A DNA stretch of 52,509 nucleotides from Sulfurospirillum sp. (GCA_026988125.1 JALSLU010000083.1:1-52509); one strand, 5' to 3'; positions 8,793-18,013 are shown, counted from the first letter of the stretch. Notes: generated by a model from the sequence alone, not told the origin. Program-made: numbers and translations.

Positions 8793-9591
8793 TAGATTTA
8801 GTGATTTAAAAGATATTTTTTTAGATACTGGTGTGTTCGATTATGTTAATTTAGACAAATCGTCTCAAGCTTATGAAAAGATTGCGAGTGCCATAGATAA
8901 GCCTTTAAAACTCATACTCCTTTTTGGTAAACCAGGGGTTGGAAAAACATTTTTATTGCAAAAGGTTTATAATGATTTTTATAAAAAAAAGAGTGTAGTT
9001 CTATTTTTAAGACCTTTTTTTAATGAAAGAGATTTTTTAGTATCTCTTTATGAGGAAATTTTTGAAGAGAAGTCTCCAGACTTTTCAAATTATAATGAGT
9101 TTTTGTCCATATCATTAAAAAAATTATCTAATGATCAATCTATTACAGTATTTTTGGATGAGGCTCAGTTATATCCAAAAGACCTTGTGGAAAGAATTAG
9201 ACTCTTAGCTGATTCTAGAAAATTTAAATTTCTTTTTACTGTTCACAAAACGGAAGAAGAAGATATTTTGGCAAAAGATTATTTTAAAACTAGAATTTGG
9301 GAAACAATAGAGTTAAAAAACTCATCACTAAATGAGATTAAAATATATATAGAAAAAAAACTACTTTTTCACAATAAATTCGAGTCTTTAAGTTTATTCT
9401 CCAATAGAAGCTTTCATCTAATTATGAAGTTGACTAATGGTAATTTACGGACTATAAATAAACTAATGTATAAAACTTTTGAAATTTTAGAATATTATGA
9501 TAAGTATAAACCGTCCACAATAGGCGCTAAAGGTTTGAAACCAAAATTTATAGAGATGGCTGCAATTGATTTAGGAATTATAAATGATTAG
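8782..9591 (+). CDS. ExeA/MshM-like P-loop ATPase (CtsP-like)
   Basis: A 269-residue AAA ATPase of the ExeA/MshM type. Walker A is GKPGVGKTF near residue 50, Walker B is VFLDEAQ near residue 130, and a helical lid follows (NGNLRTINKLMYKTFEIL). Unlike ExeA it has no C-terminal transmembrane segment or peptidoglycan-binding domain, so it is cytoplasmic and ATPase-only. It overlaps the secretin end by 11 bp. In C. jejuni a nucleotide-binding protein (CtsP) next to the secretin is needed for natural transformation; orthology is inferred from order and fold. Confidence 0.8.
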   Translation: MNSSRFSDLKDIFLDTGVFDYVNLDKSSQAYEKIASAIDKPLKLILLFGKPGVGKTFLLQKVYNDFYKKKSVVLFLRPFFNERDFLVSLYEEIFEEKSPDFSNYNEFLSISLKKLSNDQSITVFLDEAQLYPKDLVERIRLLADSRKFKFLFTVHKTEEEDILAKDYFKTRIWETIELKNSSLNEIKIYIEKKLLFHNKFESLSLFSNRSFHLIMKLTNGNLRTINKLMYKTFEILEYYDKYKPSTIGAKGLKPKFIEMAAIDLGIIND

Positions 9592-10459
9592 CGCAGAAGA
9601 TATTGTTGAACTTGAAAAAAAGTGGCTTAGATATAAAATAAAAACGGGCTTTAAGTTCTATATTTTTTTTATAATTTTTATACTTGTTATTACTTCTTTA
9701 ATATACTATATGTTTATAAAAGATAATGATGCAATAAAAGTAGATAACTCAAATGAATCAAACAAAACAGAAAAAATGAAATTTCTCAAAAAATTAAATT
9801 TTCAAAATAACTCAAAAACTAAAAAAATTAAACAAAATGCTTTTGATGTAAATATAAGTAAAATTGATTCAAATAAGACTAAAAATGACATAACCTATGA
9901 CATTGAACAATATATTATGTATAATAATTCTTTAAAAAAAAACAAAGCTATATTAAAACCGAAACAAGAGGAGCCGTTTAGTTTTAAAATTGAACCTACA
10001 CCACAAAAAGCTGAACAATTTTTTAACTCTAGAGAATTAATACTACATAAACCATATAGTAATGAAGTTTCTACAGAAAATAAACTAGTACTTCCACTTA
10101 AAAATAATCAAAATAAAATTCAAAATAAAAACTTAGTTATTGGAACTACTAAAATAAATACAATTGAATACCTTAAAAATAAATTTTATAAAACTTCAAA
10201 TATATCTTTTGCTTTGAGAATAACGAAGGAGTACTACTACAAAAAAGAGTATAAAAAATCACTAAAATGGGCTTTGATAGCGAATGACTTAGACTCCTCA
10301 AATGAAGATACTTGGTACTGGTTTGCAAAATCAAAAGTCAAACTGAATGAAAAAGAGAACGCTATAAAAGCCTTAAAAGCTTATTTGGCACAAAAAGAAT
10401 CAGTCAAACTAAAAGCACTACTTACTAAAATTCAACATGGAGATAGTAATGATTTGTAA
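9584..10459 (+). CDS. Bitopic TPR-like membrane protein (MshN-like; CtsX position)
   Basis: 291 residues. A cytoplasmic N-terminus is followed by a membrane helix at about 26-46 (YIFFIIFILVITSLIYYMF), a long Lys/Asn/Ser-rich linker (about 48-190) and a C-terminal TPR-like repeat pair (YYYKKEYKKSLKWALIANDL, WYWFAKSKVKLNEKENAIKAL). MSHA systems have a TPR protein (MshN) in the same position after MshM, and Campylobacter has CtsX between CtsP and CtsE; neither has a recognisable motif to match beyond this layout. The coding is markedly A/T-rich, with long A runs in the linker. It is probably a periplasmic scaffold. Confidence 0.6.
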   Translation: MISAEDIVELEKKWLRYKIKTGFKFYIFFIIFILVITSLIYYMFIKDNDAIKVDNSNESNKTEKMKFLKKLNFQNNSKTKKIKQNAFDVNISKIDSNKTKNDITYDIEQYIMYNNSLKKNKAILKPKQEEPFSFKIEPTPQKAEQFFNSRELILHKPYSNEVSTENKLVLPLKNNQNKIQNKNLVIGTTKINTIEYLKNKFYKTSNISFALRITKEYYYKKEYKKSLKWALIANDLDSSNEDTWYWFAKSKVKLNEKENAIKALKAYLAQKESVKLKALLTKIQHGDSNDL

Positions 10460-11000
10460 AAAAATTTTAATTTTAATTATATTTGTGTCTGCATTACAAA
10501 GTTCCACCAAAGATGATATCATAGAGCTATATTATCAAAAAAAATATGCTTTAGCGTGCAAAAAAGCTGGTGAATTATACAGCAAGTACAGTAGTGATGA
10601 GGATTTTTTGAGTTTATATGCTGATGCATGTATACAGACTGATATGATAAATAGAACCATACTCCCTATAATAAAACTTCACAAAACTCCAAAATCAAGA
10701 GAAAATGCAGTCTATTTTGCAACAATTCTTTATCAAAAAAAGCTTCTATATTACGCTTTAGTTGATGATGTAGATATCTCTTATATTAACTTACCAAAAA
10801 CAAAGTATATATTGTCTATTATTTTTGATAAATTTATAAATGGAAATTATGACTATAAGGATGGTGCTTATTGGTTTAATGATGATATCGATGAAAATAT
10901 TAGGTACAAATTGTCAGTAGAGACACATCAAAAAGTTAAAAAACTATTTTTGAGAACTTATAAAAGTGATAAAATGATAAAAGTTAGAACATATTGGTAA
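10449..11000 (+). CDS. Exported protein of unknown function in the secretion cluster
   Basis: I do not recognise this protein. From ATG 10449 it is 183 residues, with a cleavable-looking signal peptide (KKILILIIFVSALQSSTK) and a mostly helical mature part containing Tyr-rich segments (YYQKKYALACKKAGELYSKY...). The first 100 residues look like degenerate TPR or Sel1-type helices. The track start at 10437 lacks a ribosome site, whereas ATG 10449 has GGAGA 5 nt upstream, so I use 10449. It overlaps the end of the TPR-like gene and sits 4 bp before the GspE-type ATPase, implying a periplasmic accessory role in the same machine. Confidence 0.55.
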   Translation: MICKKILILIIFVSALQSSTKDDIIELYYQKKYALACKKAGELYSKYSSDEDFLSLYADACIQTDMINRTILPIIKLHKTPKSRENAVYFATILYQKKLLYYALVDDVDISYINLPKTKYILSIIFDKFINGNYDYKDGAYWFNDDIDENIRYKLSVETHQKVKKLFLRTYKSDKMIKVRTYW

Positions 11001-11004
11001 AGTC

Positions 11005-12750
11005 ATGAAAGAAATAAAAAATATTTTAAACTATTTTGTTGAAAATAGGATCATAGATGAAGATAGTGCTAAAAAAATTTTTTCTCATTTAGAAAATACT
11101 AAAACTTCATTGGGTGAACTTTTAGTATCAGAAGGTTTTTTCACAAAAGAGGATTTACTTCTTTTAAGTATAGAATTCCTTAAAAAAGGATACTTAACTT
11201 TAGAAGAGATAAACAACTATCTATCGATAAGTACTGAAGAATTTTTGCAAGAGTTAGCTAAAAATTTGAAATTGGAGTATGTTGATCTTGATTCTGTAGA
11301 TATAGATTACGGTATGCTTTCAAAATTACCTTTTGAAAAATTAAAAAAATTTGGCGCTTTGCCAATAAAGCAAGATGAAATAAATATCTATATTGCTCTT
11401 GTAAACCCTATGGATTTGAATGCTCAAGAGGGAATACAAAGGATTTTTCCAAGAAAACTTGTTAAGTATGTCATAGCTGAACCATTACTGATCGAAAAAT
11501 ACCTGAATAAAGCAGATATGACTGAAAGCATAAAGGGTTTAATTGGTGATATTAGAAAAGAGTTAACATCTAGTGCTGCTGAAAATCCTCAAGAATTATC
11601 TAGTATATTAAAATTAATAGAAATCATCTTAAAAACTGCAATTTTAGCAGGAGCTAGCGATATTCATATTGAGCCAACAGAGAACAACTGTATTATAAGA
11701 GCTAGAATTGATGGTATGCTTAGTGAAACATTTATATTTGATAAAGATATTTATCCTCCTCTGGCTTCTAGAATGAAATTGTTATCCAATATGGATATTG
11801 CAGAAAAAAGAAAACCTCAAGATGGAAGGTTTTCTGCTACTATACTATCAAAGGAGTATGACTTTAGAATTTCAACACTTCCTGTACTAAATGGTGAGTC
11901 TATTGTTATAAGAATTTTAGATAAATCAAAAGTTATGATAAAATTAGAAGAACTTGGCATGCATGAAAAAAATTTTGGAAAGTTTAATAAAGCGATGCAT
12001 GCTCCATATGGAATCATTTTTGTAACTGGACCAACAGGAAGTGGGAAAACAACCACTCTATATGCTGCACTAAATGCTATTAAAAGTGTGCAAACAAAGA
12101 TCATTACAGTTGAAGATCCTGTTGAGTATCAACTAAATTTAACTCAACAAGTTCAAGTAAATTTAAAAGCTGGTTTAACATTTGCTTCTGCACTAAAATC
12201 TATACTTAGACAAGATCCAGATATAATTATGATTGGTGAGGTTAGAGATAAAGAAACCCTCAAAATTGCAGTTCAAGCTGCCCTTACTGGACACTTAGTC
12301 TTTTCAACACTTCATACAAATGATTCGGTAAGTGCAATTACTAGGGTTATGGATATGGGAATTGAACCGTATTTACTCAGTGGTTCATTGGTGGCAATTG
12401 AAGCTCAAAGATTAGTTAGAAAATTATGTTCCCATTGTAAAAAAAAGATTACATTGCCATCTGCTACTTTAAAAAGAATTGAGGAGTACCTGCCAAGTAA
12501 CTATCAATTTTACAAGCATGTAGGTTGTGAAAAGTGTGCTCAGACTGGATTTAAAGGAAGAGAAATGTTATCTGAAATTTTACTTGTTAGTGAGAATTTA
12601 TCTAGCATGATAGCAGCAGGAGAGAGTAAAAAAAATCTTCTAACACAAGCAAAAGCTGAAGGTTTTACAGATATGTTTAGTGATGGAGTCATTAGAGCTG
12701 CCAATGGAATTACAACACTAGATGAAATTATGAGGGTGGCAAAATCATGA
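11005..12750 (+). CDS. GspE/PilB/MshE-type assembly ATPase (CtsE-like)
   Basis: Cytoplasmic hexameric ATPase that powers pilus or pseudopilus assembly, 581 residues. The N-terminal part (about 1-170) resembles MshEN/GspE-N domains that bind the platform and, in some homologues, c-di-GMP. The motor has Walker A GPTGSGKTT (about 342-350), an Asp box, Walker B DPDIIMIGEVRD and the His box LVFSTLHTND. A four-cysteine zinc motif (CSHC...CEKC) lies at about 475-511, typical of GspE/PilB rather than PilT. It is followed directly by the platform protein with a 4-bp overlap. Confidence 0.94.
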   Translation: MKEIKNILNYFVENRIIDEDSAKKIFSHLENTKTSLGELLVSEGFFTKEDLLLLSIEFLKKGYLTLEEINNYLSISTEEFLQELAKNLKLEYVDLDSVDIDYGMLSKLPFEKLKKFGALPIKQDEINIYIALVNPMDLNAQEGIQRIFPRKLVKYVIAEPLLIEKYLNKADMTESIKGLIGDIRKELTSSAAENPQELSSILKLIEIILKTAILAGASDIHIEPTENNCIIRARIDGMLSETFIFDKDIYPPLASRMKLLSNMDIAEKRKPQDGRFSATILSKEYDFRISTLPVLNGESIVIRILDKSKVMIKLEELGMHEKNFGKFNKAMHAPYGIIFVTGPTGSGKTTTLYAALNAIKSVQTKIITVEDPVEYQLNLTQQVQVNLKAGLTFASALKSILRQDPDIIMIGEVRDKETLKIAVQAALTGHLVFSTLHTNDSVSAITRVMDMGIEPYLLSGSLVAIEAQRLVRKLCSHCKKKITLPSATLKRIEEYLPSNYQFYKHVGCEKCAQTGFKGREMLSEILLVSENLSSMIAAGESKKNLLTQAKAEGFTDMFSDGVIRAANGITTLDEIMRVAKS

Positions 12751-13988
12751 AATATTTTGAAGTATCGTCACTATTTAAAGGTAAAAAGATTATTAAAACA
12801 ATAAAAGCACCTAGCAAAAATGATGCGCTGGCAATGGCTAAATCAAAATCGGCAGGTATAGTTTTAAGTGTAAAAGAGACTTCAGCACCAATAGAGGATC
12901 AATTTAAAAATTTTAAAGAAACTATTTTAGGGACAATTAATAAAAAAAATATAAAAATGAAAAATTTGATTGCTGCTATTAGACAATTGGCGGTTATGAC
13001 AAATGCTGGAATATCAATTCATGATAGCATCAGAGAGGTTAAAAACGCTACAGTTGATTCAACATTAAAGAGTATTTTTGAGCAGATAGATGATGATTTG
13101 AACTCTGGTTTAAGCTTAACTGAATCTATGATGAATTTTAGATATGAATTGGGAGATGTTACTATAGCCATGGTTGAACTTGGTGAAAGTACTGGTAATA
13201 TGGCTGAATCATTAGAAAAACTTGGTGAAATATTAGAAGAGATTGAAGAAAATAGACAAAAATTTAAAAAAGCTTTGAGGTATCCTATTACTGTTGTTGT
13301 TGCTATAGGTATAGCATTTACAATTTTAATGGTCTATGTTGTACCAAAATTTAGAGATATTTTTGCTAAATTAAAAGCAGATTTACCTCTACCTACAAAA
13401 ATTTTAATGGCAATGGAATACGCTATAAACAACTATGGTTTATACATTCTCTTATGTTTATTTGCAACTATTGCAATCATTAAATATCTTCTTAAAACAA
13501 ATGAAGAGTTTAAAAATAGTTTTGATAAAAATATTTTAAAGGTGTATCTCGTGGGGAAGATCATTTTTTATGCAACACTTAGTAGATTCACACTTATTTT
13601 TACAGAGCTAATAAGAGCTGGAATTCCGATATCTGATGCATTAGATACATCTATTCTTACTATAGACAATACGCACCTAAAAAACAAACTTTCTTCTGTT
13701 AAAGTCTCAGTAAGTAGAGGTGTTTCATTAACTGAAGCGTTTAGAGAAACTGGACTATTTGAAGGTATGCTTATACAGATGATTCATGCAGGTGAGCAAA
13801 GTGGTACTTTGGATAAAATGCTAGAAAAAGTTACAAATTATTTTAAATCTAAATTTAATGATATTATAGACAATATCGCTAGCTATATTGAGCCAATTTT
13901 ACTAGCTTTTATTGCAGGAATGGTACTCCTTATGGCACTAGGAATCTTTATGCCGATGTGGGATATGGCTCAAGCTGTTAAAAACTAA
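12747..13988 (+). CDS. GspF/PilC/MshG-type inner-membrane platform (CtsF-like)
   Basis: Polytopic platform protein, 413 residues, with the duplicated T2SSF domain. The first copy includes LIAAIRQLAVMTNAGISI and a later copy LSRFTLIFTELIRAGIPISDAL. Membrane helices lie at about 178-200 (YPITVVVAIGIAFTILMVYV), 225-250 and 383-405 (LLAFIAGMVLLMALGIFMPM). Both copies carry the glycine-rich GEQSGTLD/GESTGNMAESL motif. The gene ends convergently with flgH; stop codons overlap within CTAA, leaving no room for a terminator. It is the last gene of the cluster. Confidence 0.93.
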   Translation: MKYFEVSSLFKGKKIIKTIKAPSKNDALAMAKSKSAGIVLSVKETSAPIEDQFKNFKETILGTINKKNIKMKNLIAAIRQLAVMTNAGISIHDSIREVKNATVDSTLKSIFEQIDDDLNSGLSLTESMMNFRYELGDVTIAMVELGESTGNMAESLEKLGEILEEIEENRQKFKKALRYPITVVVAIGIAFTILMVYVVPKFRDIFAKLKADLPLPTKILMAMEYAINNYGLYILLCLFATIAIIKYLLKTNEEFKNSFDKNILKVYLVGKIIFYATLSRFTLIFTELIRAGIPISDALDTSILTIDNTHLKNKLSSVKVSVSRGVSLTEAFRETGLFEGMLIQMIHAGEQSGTLDKMLEKVTNYFKSKFNDIIDNIASYIEPILLAFIAGMVLLMALGIFMPMWDMAQAVKN

Positions 13989-14698
13989 AATGGCCAAACA
14001 GACTCAACAAATTTTGAGCCCCAAGGCTTTTTTGTTGCTCTGTCTATTTCTCCCTCTGTTTTATACAGAATCTTAGCATCAGCAATAAATTTTGAATTAA
14101 TAGTATTTGTTTGATCTATATCATATGGTCTTATTACGCCACTTATTTGAATTATCTGTTTTTCTCCATTTACTAATAGCTCCCTACTTCCCTCTATAAA
14201 ATAATTTCCATTATTTAAAATTTTTATAATTCTAGCTGAAATTGTTGTTGTAAATGATTCATTTCTACTATTTTTTCCCGTACCAGTATATGTATTTGAC
14301 GAACCAGCTTCAAACCCGATGCTACCATACTTGTTAAATGTATTTGCTATGGTGTTTATAGCTCCTCCTGCATTAGCTCCTGGAGTAATTACACCAGCTC
14401 CTAAACTATCTTTATTGGTTTCAGAAATAGTTTTTTGACCAGTTGAGCTCTGTGCTATGGACTCTGTTATAACAACAGTAACAATATCATTTACATTCAT
14501 AGCTTTCAGATCGGAAAAAAGTGGATTATCACCCTTTCCAAAAATACTACCTGGATTTACTATAGATTGTTGTTTCACTTTAGGCGGGAGCTGTTCAACA
14601 TATTTTGGTGGCTTCATTTCAATTTTTGGATCAACCGGATGAGTTGAACATCCTACAAATAAAACTCCAATAGATAACACAACAAAAGAAAATTTCAT
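13985..14698 (-). CDS. flgH: Flagellar L-ring protein FlgH (lipoprotein)
   Basis: Outer-membrane L-ring subunit of the flagellar basal body, 237 residues. A lipoprotein signal is visible at the start (VLSIGVLFVGCSTHP, lipobox VGC). Family features are GSIFG...NPLFSDLKAMNVNDIVTVVI, a Gly/Thr/Ser-rich beta region (about 90-160), NGNYFIEGSRELLVNGEKQIIQISGVIRPYDI and a C-terminal segment ending VWPF. It is the last gene of the long minus-strand operon, just after ackA, rather than in a flagellar cluster, and no sigma-54 site is seen in the 31-bp gap upstream. Confidence 0.95.
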   Translation of the reverse strand: MKFSFVVLSIGVLFVGCSTHPVDPKIEMKPPKYVEQLPPKVKQQSIVNPGSIFGKGDNPLFSDLKAMNVNDIVTVVITESIAQSSTGQKTISETNKDSLGAGVITPGANAGGAINTIANTFNKYGSIGFEAGSSNTYTGTGKNSRNESFTTTISARIIKILNNGNYFIEGSRELLVNGEKQIIQISGVIRPYDIDQTNTINSKFIADAKILYKTEGEIDRATKKPWGSKFVESVWPF

Positions 14699-14729
14699 CT
14701 ACTACTCCAAATCTTTTAAAACTTACTAC

Positions 14730-15917
14730 TTATATAAGCAATTTTAATTCCAAGTAGGTTTGCATTGCAATTTCAAGTTCTTCATCAGTAGGAATTACTA
14801 AAATTTTTATTTTAGAATCTATATTGGAAATCTCTCTTATGCCTGAAGTCATCTCTTTGTTTTTATCTATATCTAACTCTATCCCTAAATGTTTCATATT
14901 ATTCAAAATTTTACATCTACTTCTGTAATCATTTTCTCCAATCCCACCTGTAAATACCAAACAATCAACCTTGCCAATAACGGCTATATATGCACCTATA
15001 TATTTTTTAATTCTATATGTAAAAATATCAATTGCCAATTTTGCTTTTAAATCGCCCAAAGAGGCTAGTTTATGAATTTCTCTCATATCACTCTTGCCAC
15101 ATATTCCTTTTAAGCCGCTCTTTTTATTAAGCATCTCATCTAACTCATCAAAACTAAGAGCATATTTTTTTGCTAAATAGATAAGAATTGCGCTATCTAT
15201 ATCTCCGCTTCTTGAACCCATAACCAACCCCTCAAGAGGAGTAAAGCCCATAGATGTATCTATGCATTTTGAGTTTGATATTGCACACATGCTAGAGCCA
15301 TTTCCAAGATGTATGGTAATAGCATTTAAACTCTCTTTTTTTAAAAATTTCATAGCTTTTTTAAGTACAAAACTATGAGAAGTACCATGAAAACCATATC
15401 TTCTAATACCATCTCTTTCATAGATACTATAATCTAGAGCGTATATGTAAGCATAATTTGGCATACTAGAATGAAATGCTGTATCAAATACTGCAACCTG
15501 AGGAGTTTCTTTTGATAGATGTCTCATACTTCTAATACCATCTAAATTTGCTCCGTTATGAAGTGGTGCTAAGGGGATTAGTTTTTCTATTTCAATTTCA
15601 ACATCTCTATCTATCACAACAGGAGATATAAATCTACCTCCACCATGAACAACCCTATGTCCAATACCACAAAGCTCTTCAAAACTATCAATCATCCCGC
15701 TTTTTTCTAAAAACTTTTGCATTGCTCTGAGTGCTTCAGAGATATTTTTTATCTTTAATCTGTTTTCTATCTTTTTTTTACCATACACAATTTTAACATT
15801 AGATATATCTTGTCCAATTTCTTCTACAATTCCACTAATTAAAGAGAGCTTTTTTTTCATGTCGAAAAGTTTAAACTTAAGAGATGAGCTTCCAGAATTT
15901 ATTACCAAAATTTTCAT
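14730..15917 (-). CDS. ackA: Acetate kinase
   Basis: Interconverts acetyl-phosphate plus ADP and acetate plus ATP. It has 395 residues, the normal length. Signatures are the N-terminal phosphate loop MKILVINSGSSSLKFKLF, GIGHRVVHGGG, AVFDTAFHSSMP, RRYGFHGTSH and LGNGSSMCAI. It lies 11 bp downstream of pta, forming the usual Pta-AckA acetate pathway, which allows acetate use or overflow alongside the acetyl-CoA metabolism encoded further right. ATG start at 15917. Confidence 0.98.
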   Translation of the reverse strand: MKILVINSGSSSLKFKLFDMKKKLSLISGIVEEIGQDISNVKIVYGKKKIENRLKIKNISEALRAMQKFLEKSGMIDSFEELCGIGHRVVHGGGRFISPVVIDRDVEIEIEKLIPLAPLHNGANLDGIRSMRHLSKETPQVAVFDTAFHSSMPNYAYIYALDYSIYERDGIRRYGFHGTSHSFVLKKAMKFLKKESLNAITIHLGNGSSMCAISNSKCIDTSMGFTPLEGLVMGSRSGDIDSAILIYLAKKYALSFDELDEMLNKKSGLKGICGKSDMREIHKLASLGDLKAKLAIDIFTYRIKKYIGAYIAVIGKVDCLVFTGGIGENDYRSRCKILNNMKHLGIELDIDKNKEMTSGIREISNIDSKIKILVIPTDEELEIAMQTYLELKLLI

Positions 15918-15928
15918 CTATTATCCTC

Positions 15929-18004
15929 TTATGAACTTTGAGCTTGAAGCGCAGTTATGACAATAGTATTTACAATGTCTGAGACCAAACAACCTCTGCT
16001 TAAATCATTAACTGGCTTTTTTAACCCTTGTAAGATTGGTCCAATTGCCACAGCATTTGTACTTCTTTGAACGGCTTTGTATGTATTGTTCCCGGTATTT
16101 AGATCTGGAAAGATAAAAACAGTCGCTCTCCCGGCAACTTTTGAATTTGGAAGCTTTTTTTTGGCTACTTCTGGATCAATTGCCGCATCATACTGTATTG
16201 GTCCTTCTATTGGAATATCTGCTCTTAACTCTCTTGCTATCTTAGTAGCTTCTACAACCTTTTGAACATCTTTGCCACTGCCTGAGCTTCCTGTTGAGTA
16301 AGAGAGCATCGCAACTCTTGGCTCAATTCCAAAAGTTTTGGCACTAAGAGCTGAAGATATTGCAATCTGGGCCAACTCTTTGGCATTTGGGTCTTGATTA
16401 ACTGCACAATCCCCATAAACTAAGACTTTTGTATCTAAACACATAAAAAATATACTCGAAACTATAGAAATATCTGGTTTTGTCTTTATAATCTGAAGAG
16501 CAGGTCTAATTGTCTCAGCAGTAGTGTGAATTGCTCCAGAGACCATGCCATCAGCATATCCTAAATGAACCATCATGGTTGCAAAGTAAGATAGATTGTG
16601 CATCACATCTCTAGCAGACTCAAGTGTAACTCCTTTGTGAGATCTAAGCTTATAAAACTCCTCAACAAACTCATCAAAATGCTCATAATCATCTATCTCA
16701 ACAATTTGTGCTTTACTTAAATCTAACCCCAAAGATAGGCTTTTGTGCTCTATATCCTCTTTTTTTCCTAAAAGAATTATATTTACAACATCTCTTCTTA
16801 GAAGAATCTCAGCAGCCCTTAAAACTCTCTCATCGGTTGCTTCAGGAAGGACTATTGTTTTTTTATCTTTTCTTGCTTTTTCAAAAAGCATATATTCAAA
16901 CATTATTGGCGTTAAGGTTTGATTTGATACTAAATCTAACTTTCTCTCCAAAGCTTCAAAATCAACATACTTGGTAAAAATACCTTGAGCAAGCGCTATC
17001 TTTCTCTCGCTTGTTACTCTAATTTGTGCTGGAACACAATTTACTTTAGTAGCCGCATCAAATGTATCTTCCTTAACAGATAGTATAGGAAGTGGCATAT
17101 CACTAAGCCCCTCTATGAGTCTTTTTACATTTTCTCCAACTTCAAACCCGCCAGTTAAAAGAAGACCTGTTATATTTGGATAGTTTCTTGATTTTATAGA
17201 AGTAATTGAGCCTATGATTATGTCTGCTCTATCGGCTGGCGTGATTATGAGCTCTCCTCCTTTTATCCTTTCTAAAAAGTTTTCAAGCTTCATTGCTGCA
17301 ACTTTTATAGAGGAGATTACCCTTTTAAAATCCTTTTCATTGCCCACAATTAATTTACAATCCAAACCTCTATACACATCACCAATTGTTGGAGTATCCA
17401 ACTCTTTTACTTCTGGCAAAAAATAGGTAAGGTTTTTAAACTTCTCCTTTTGCAATGAGCCAATCATACTCTCATCTACTCTATTTACAAATGTAGCAAA
17501 GTGACTACACCCCTCTTTTTTTGCAGATTTGCTAACTATGTAAATCTCATCTAAAATCTCCTGCTTACTCTTAATAGCACCTTTTAAGACAGGACATACT
17601 GGAGTACCCAAATTTTTAGCAATAAGAAAATTTATATCATAATCTAAAGAACTCGAAAAAGAGACTTGATGCACACCCTCTATAAGTATAAAATCAAAAT
17701 CTTTCTCTACTGTTTTATACTTTCCAATCAACTCCTCTATAAACTCTTCGCTTCTATTGTGGGCGATCATAGTCTCTACTTCATCAATTCCAAAACCAAA
17801 AGTATCTTCATAGGACATATCTATCTTGTATCTCTCAAGCATAAACTCTATATCGCTATCTATACTATCTCTACTTTTTATTATTGGTCTAAAAAAACCT
17901 ATTCTGCCGACTCTCTTTTGCAAAAACTCCATCATTCCCATAGTAACAACCAAACTTCCTGAAGCCTTCTCAAAAGGAGATATATAGATACTTTTTATTT
18001 TCAC
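15929..18004 (-). CDS. pta: Phosphate acetyltransferase (long form with DRTGG domain)
   Basis: Converts acetyl-CoA and phosphate to acetyl-phosphate. The 691-residue long form has an N-terminal P-loop-like domain (about 1-210, degenerate loop SPFEKASGSLV), a DRTGG regulatory domain (about 215-335) and the catalytic PTA domain (about 365-690). The catalytic part shows VLPEATDERVLRAAEIL, GYADGMVSGAIHTTAETIRPAL and LSYSTGSSGSG...PIEGPIQYDAA. The start is GTG 18004 with AAGGA 6 nt upstream. murF ends 9 bp upstream, so pta and ackA sit inside a cell-wall operon. Confidence 0.97.
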   Translation of the reverse strand: MKIKSIYISPFEKASGSLVVTMGMMEFLQKRVGRIGFFRPIIKSRDSIDSDIEFMLERYKIDMSYEDTFGFGIDEVETMIAHNRSEEFIEELIGKYKTVEKDFDFILIEGVHQVSFSSSLDYDINFLIAKNLGTPVCPVLKGAIKSKQEILDEIYIVSKSAKKEGCSHFATFVNRVDESMIGSLQKEKFKNLTYFLPEVKELDTPTIGDVYRGLDCKLIVGNEKDFKRVISSIKVAAMKLENFLERIKGGELIITPADRADIIIGSITSIKSRNYPNITGLLLTGGFEVGENVKRLIEGLSDMPLPILSVKEDTFDAATKVNCVPAQIRVTSERKIALAQGIFTKYVDFEALERKLDLVSNQTLTPIMFEYMLFEKARKDKKTIVLPEATDERVLRAAEILLRRDVVNIILLGKKEDIEHKSLSLGLDLSKAQIVEIDDYEHFDEFVEEFYKLRSHKGVTLESARDVMHNLSYFATMMVHLGYADGMVSGAIHTTAETIRPALQIIKTKPDISIVSSIFFMCLDTKVLVYGDCAVNQDPNAKELAQIAISSALSAKTFGIEPRVAMLSYSTGSSGSGKDVQKVVEATKIARELRADIPIEGPIQYDAAIDPEVAKKKLPNSKVAGRATVFIFPDLNTGNNTYKAVQRSTNAVAIGPILQGLKKPVNDLSRGCLVSDIVNTIVITALQAQSS

Positions 18005-18013
18005 ACTGAATCC

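Noticed and set aside
16708-16977. Plus-strand ORF of 89 aa over pta
   Set aside because: Antisense shadow of the phosphate acetyltransferase frame, no family features.
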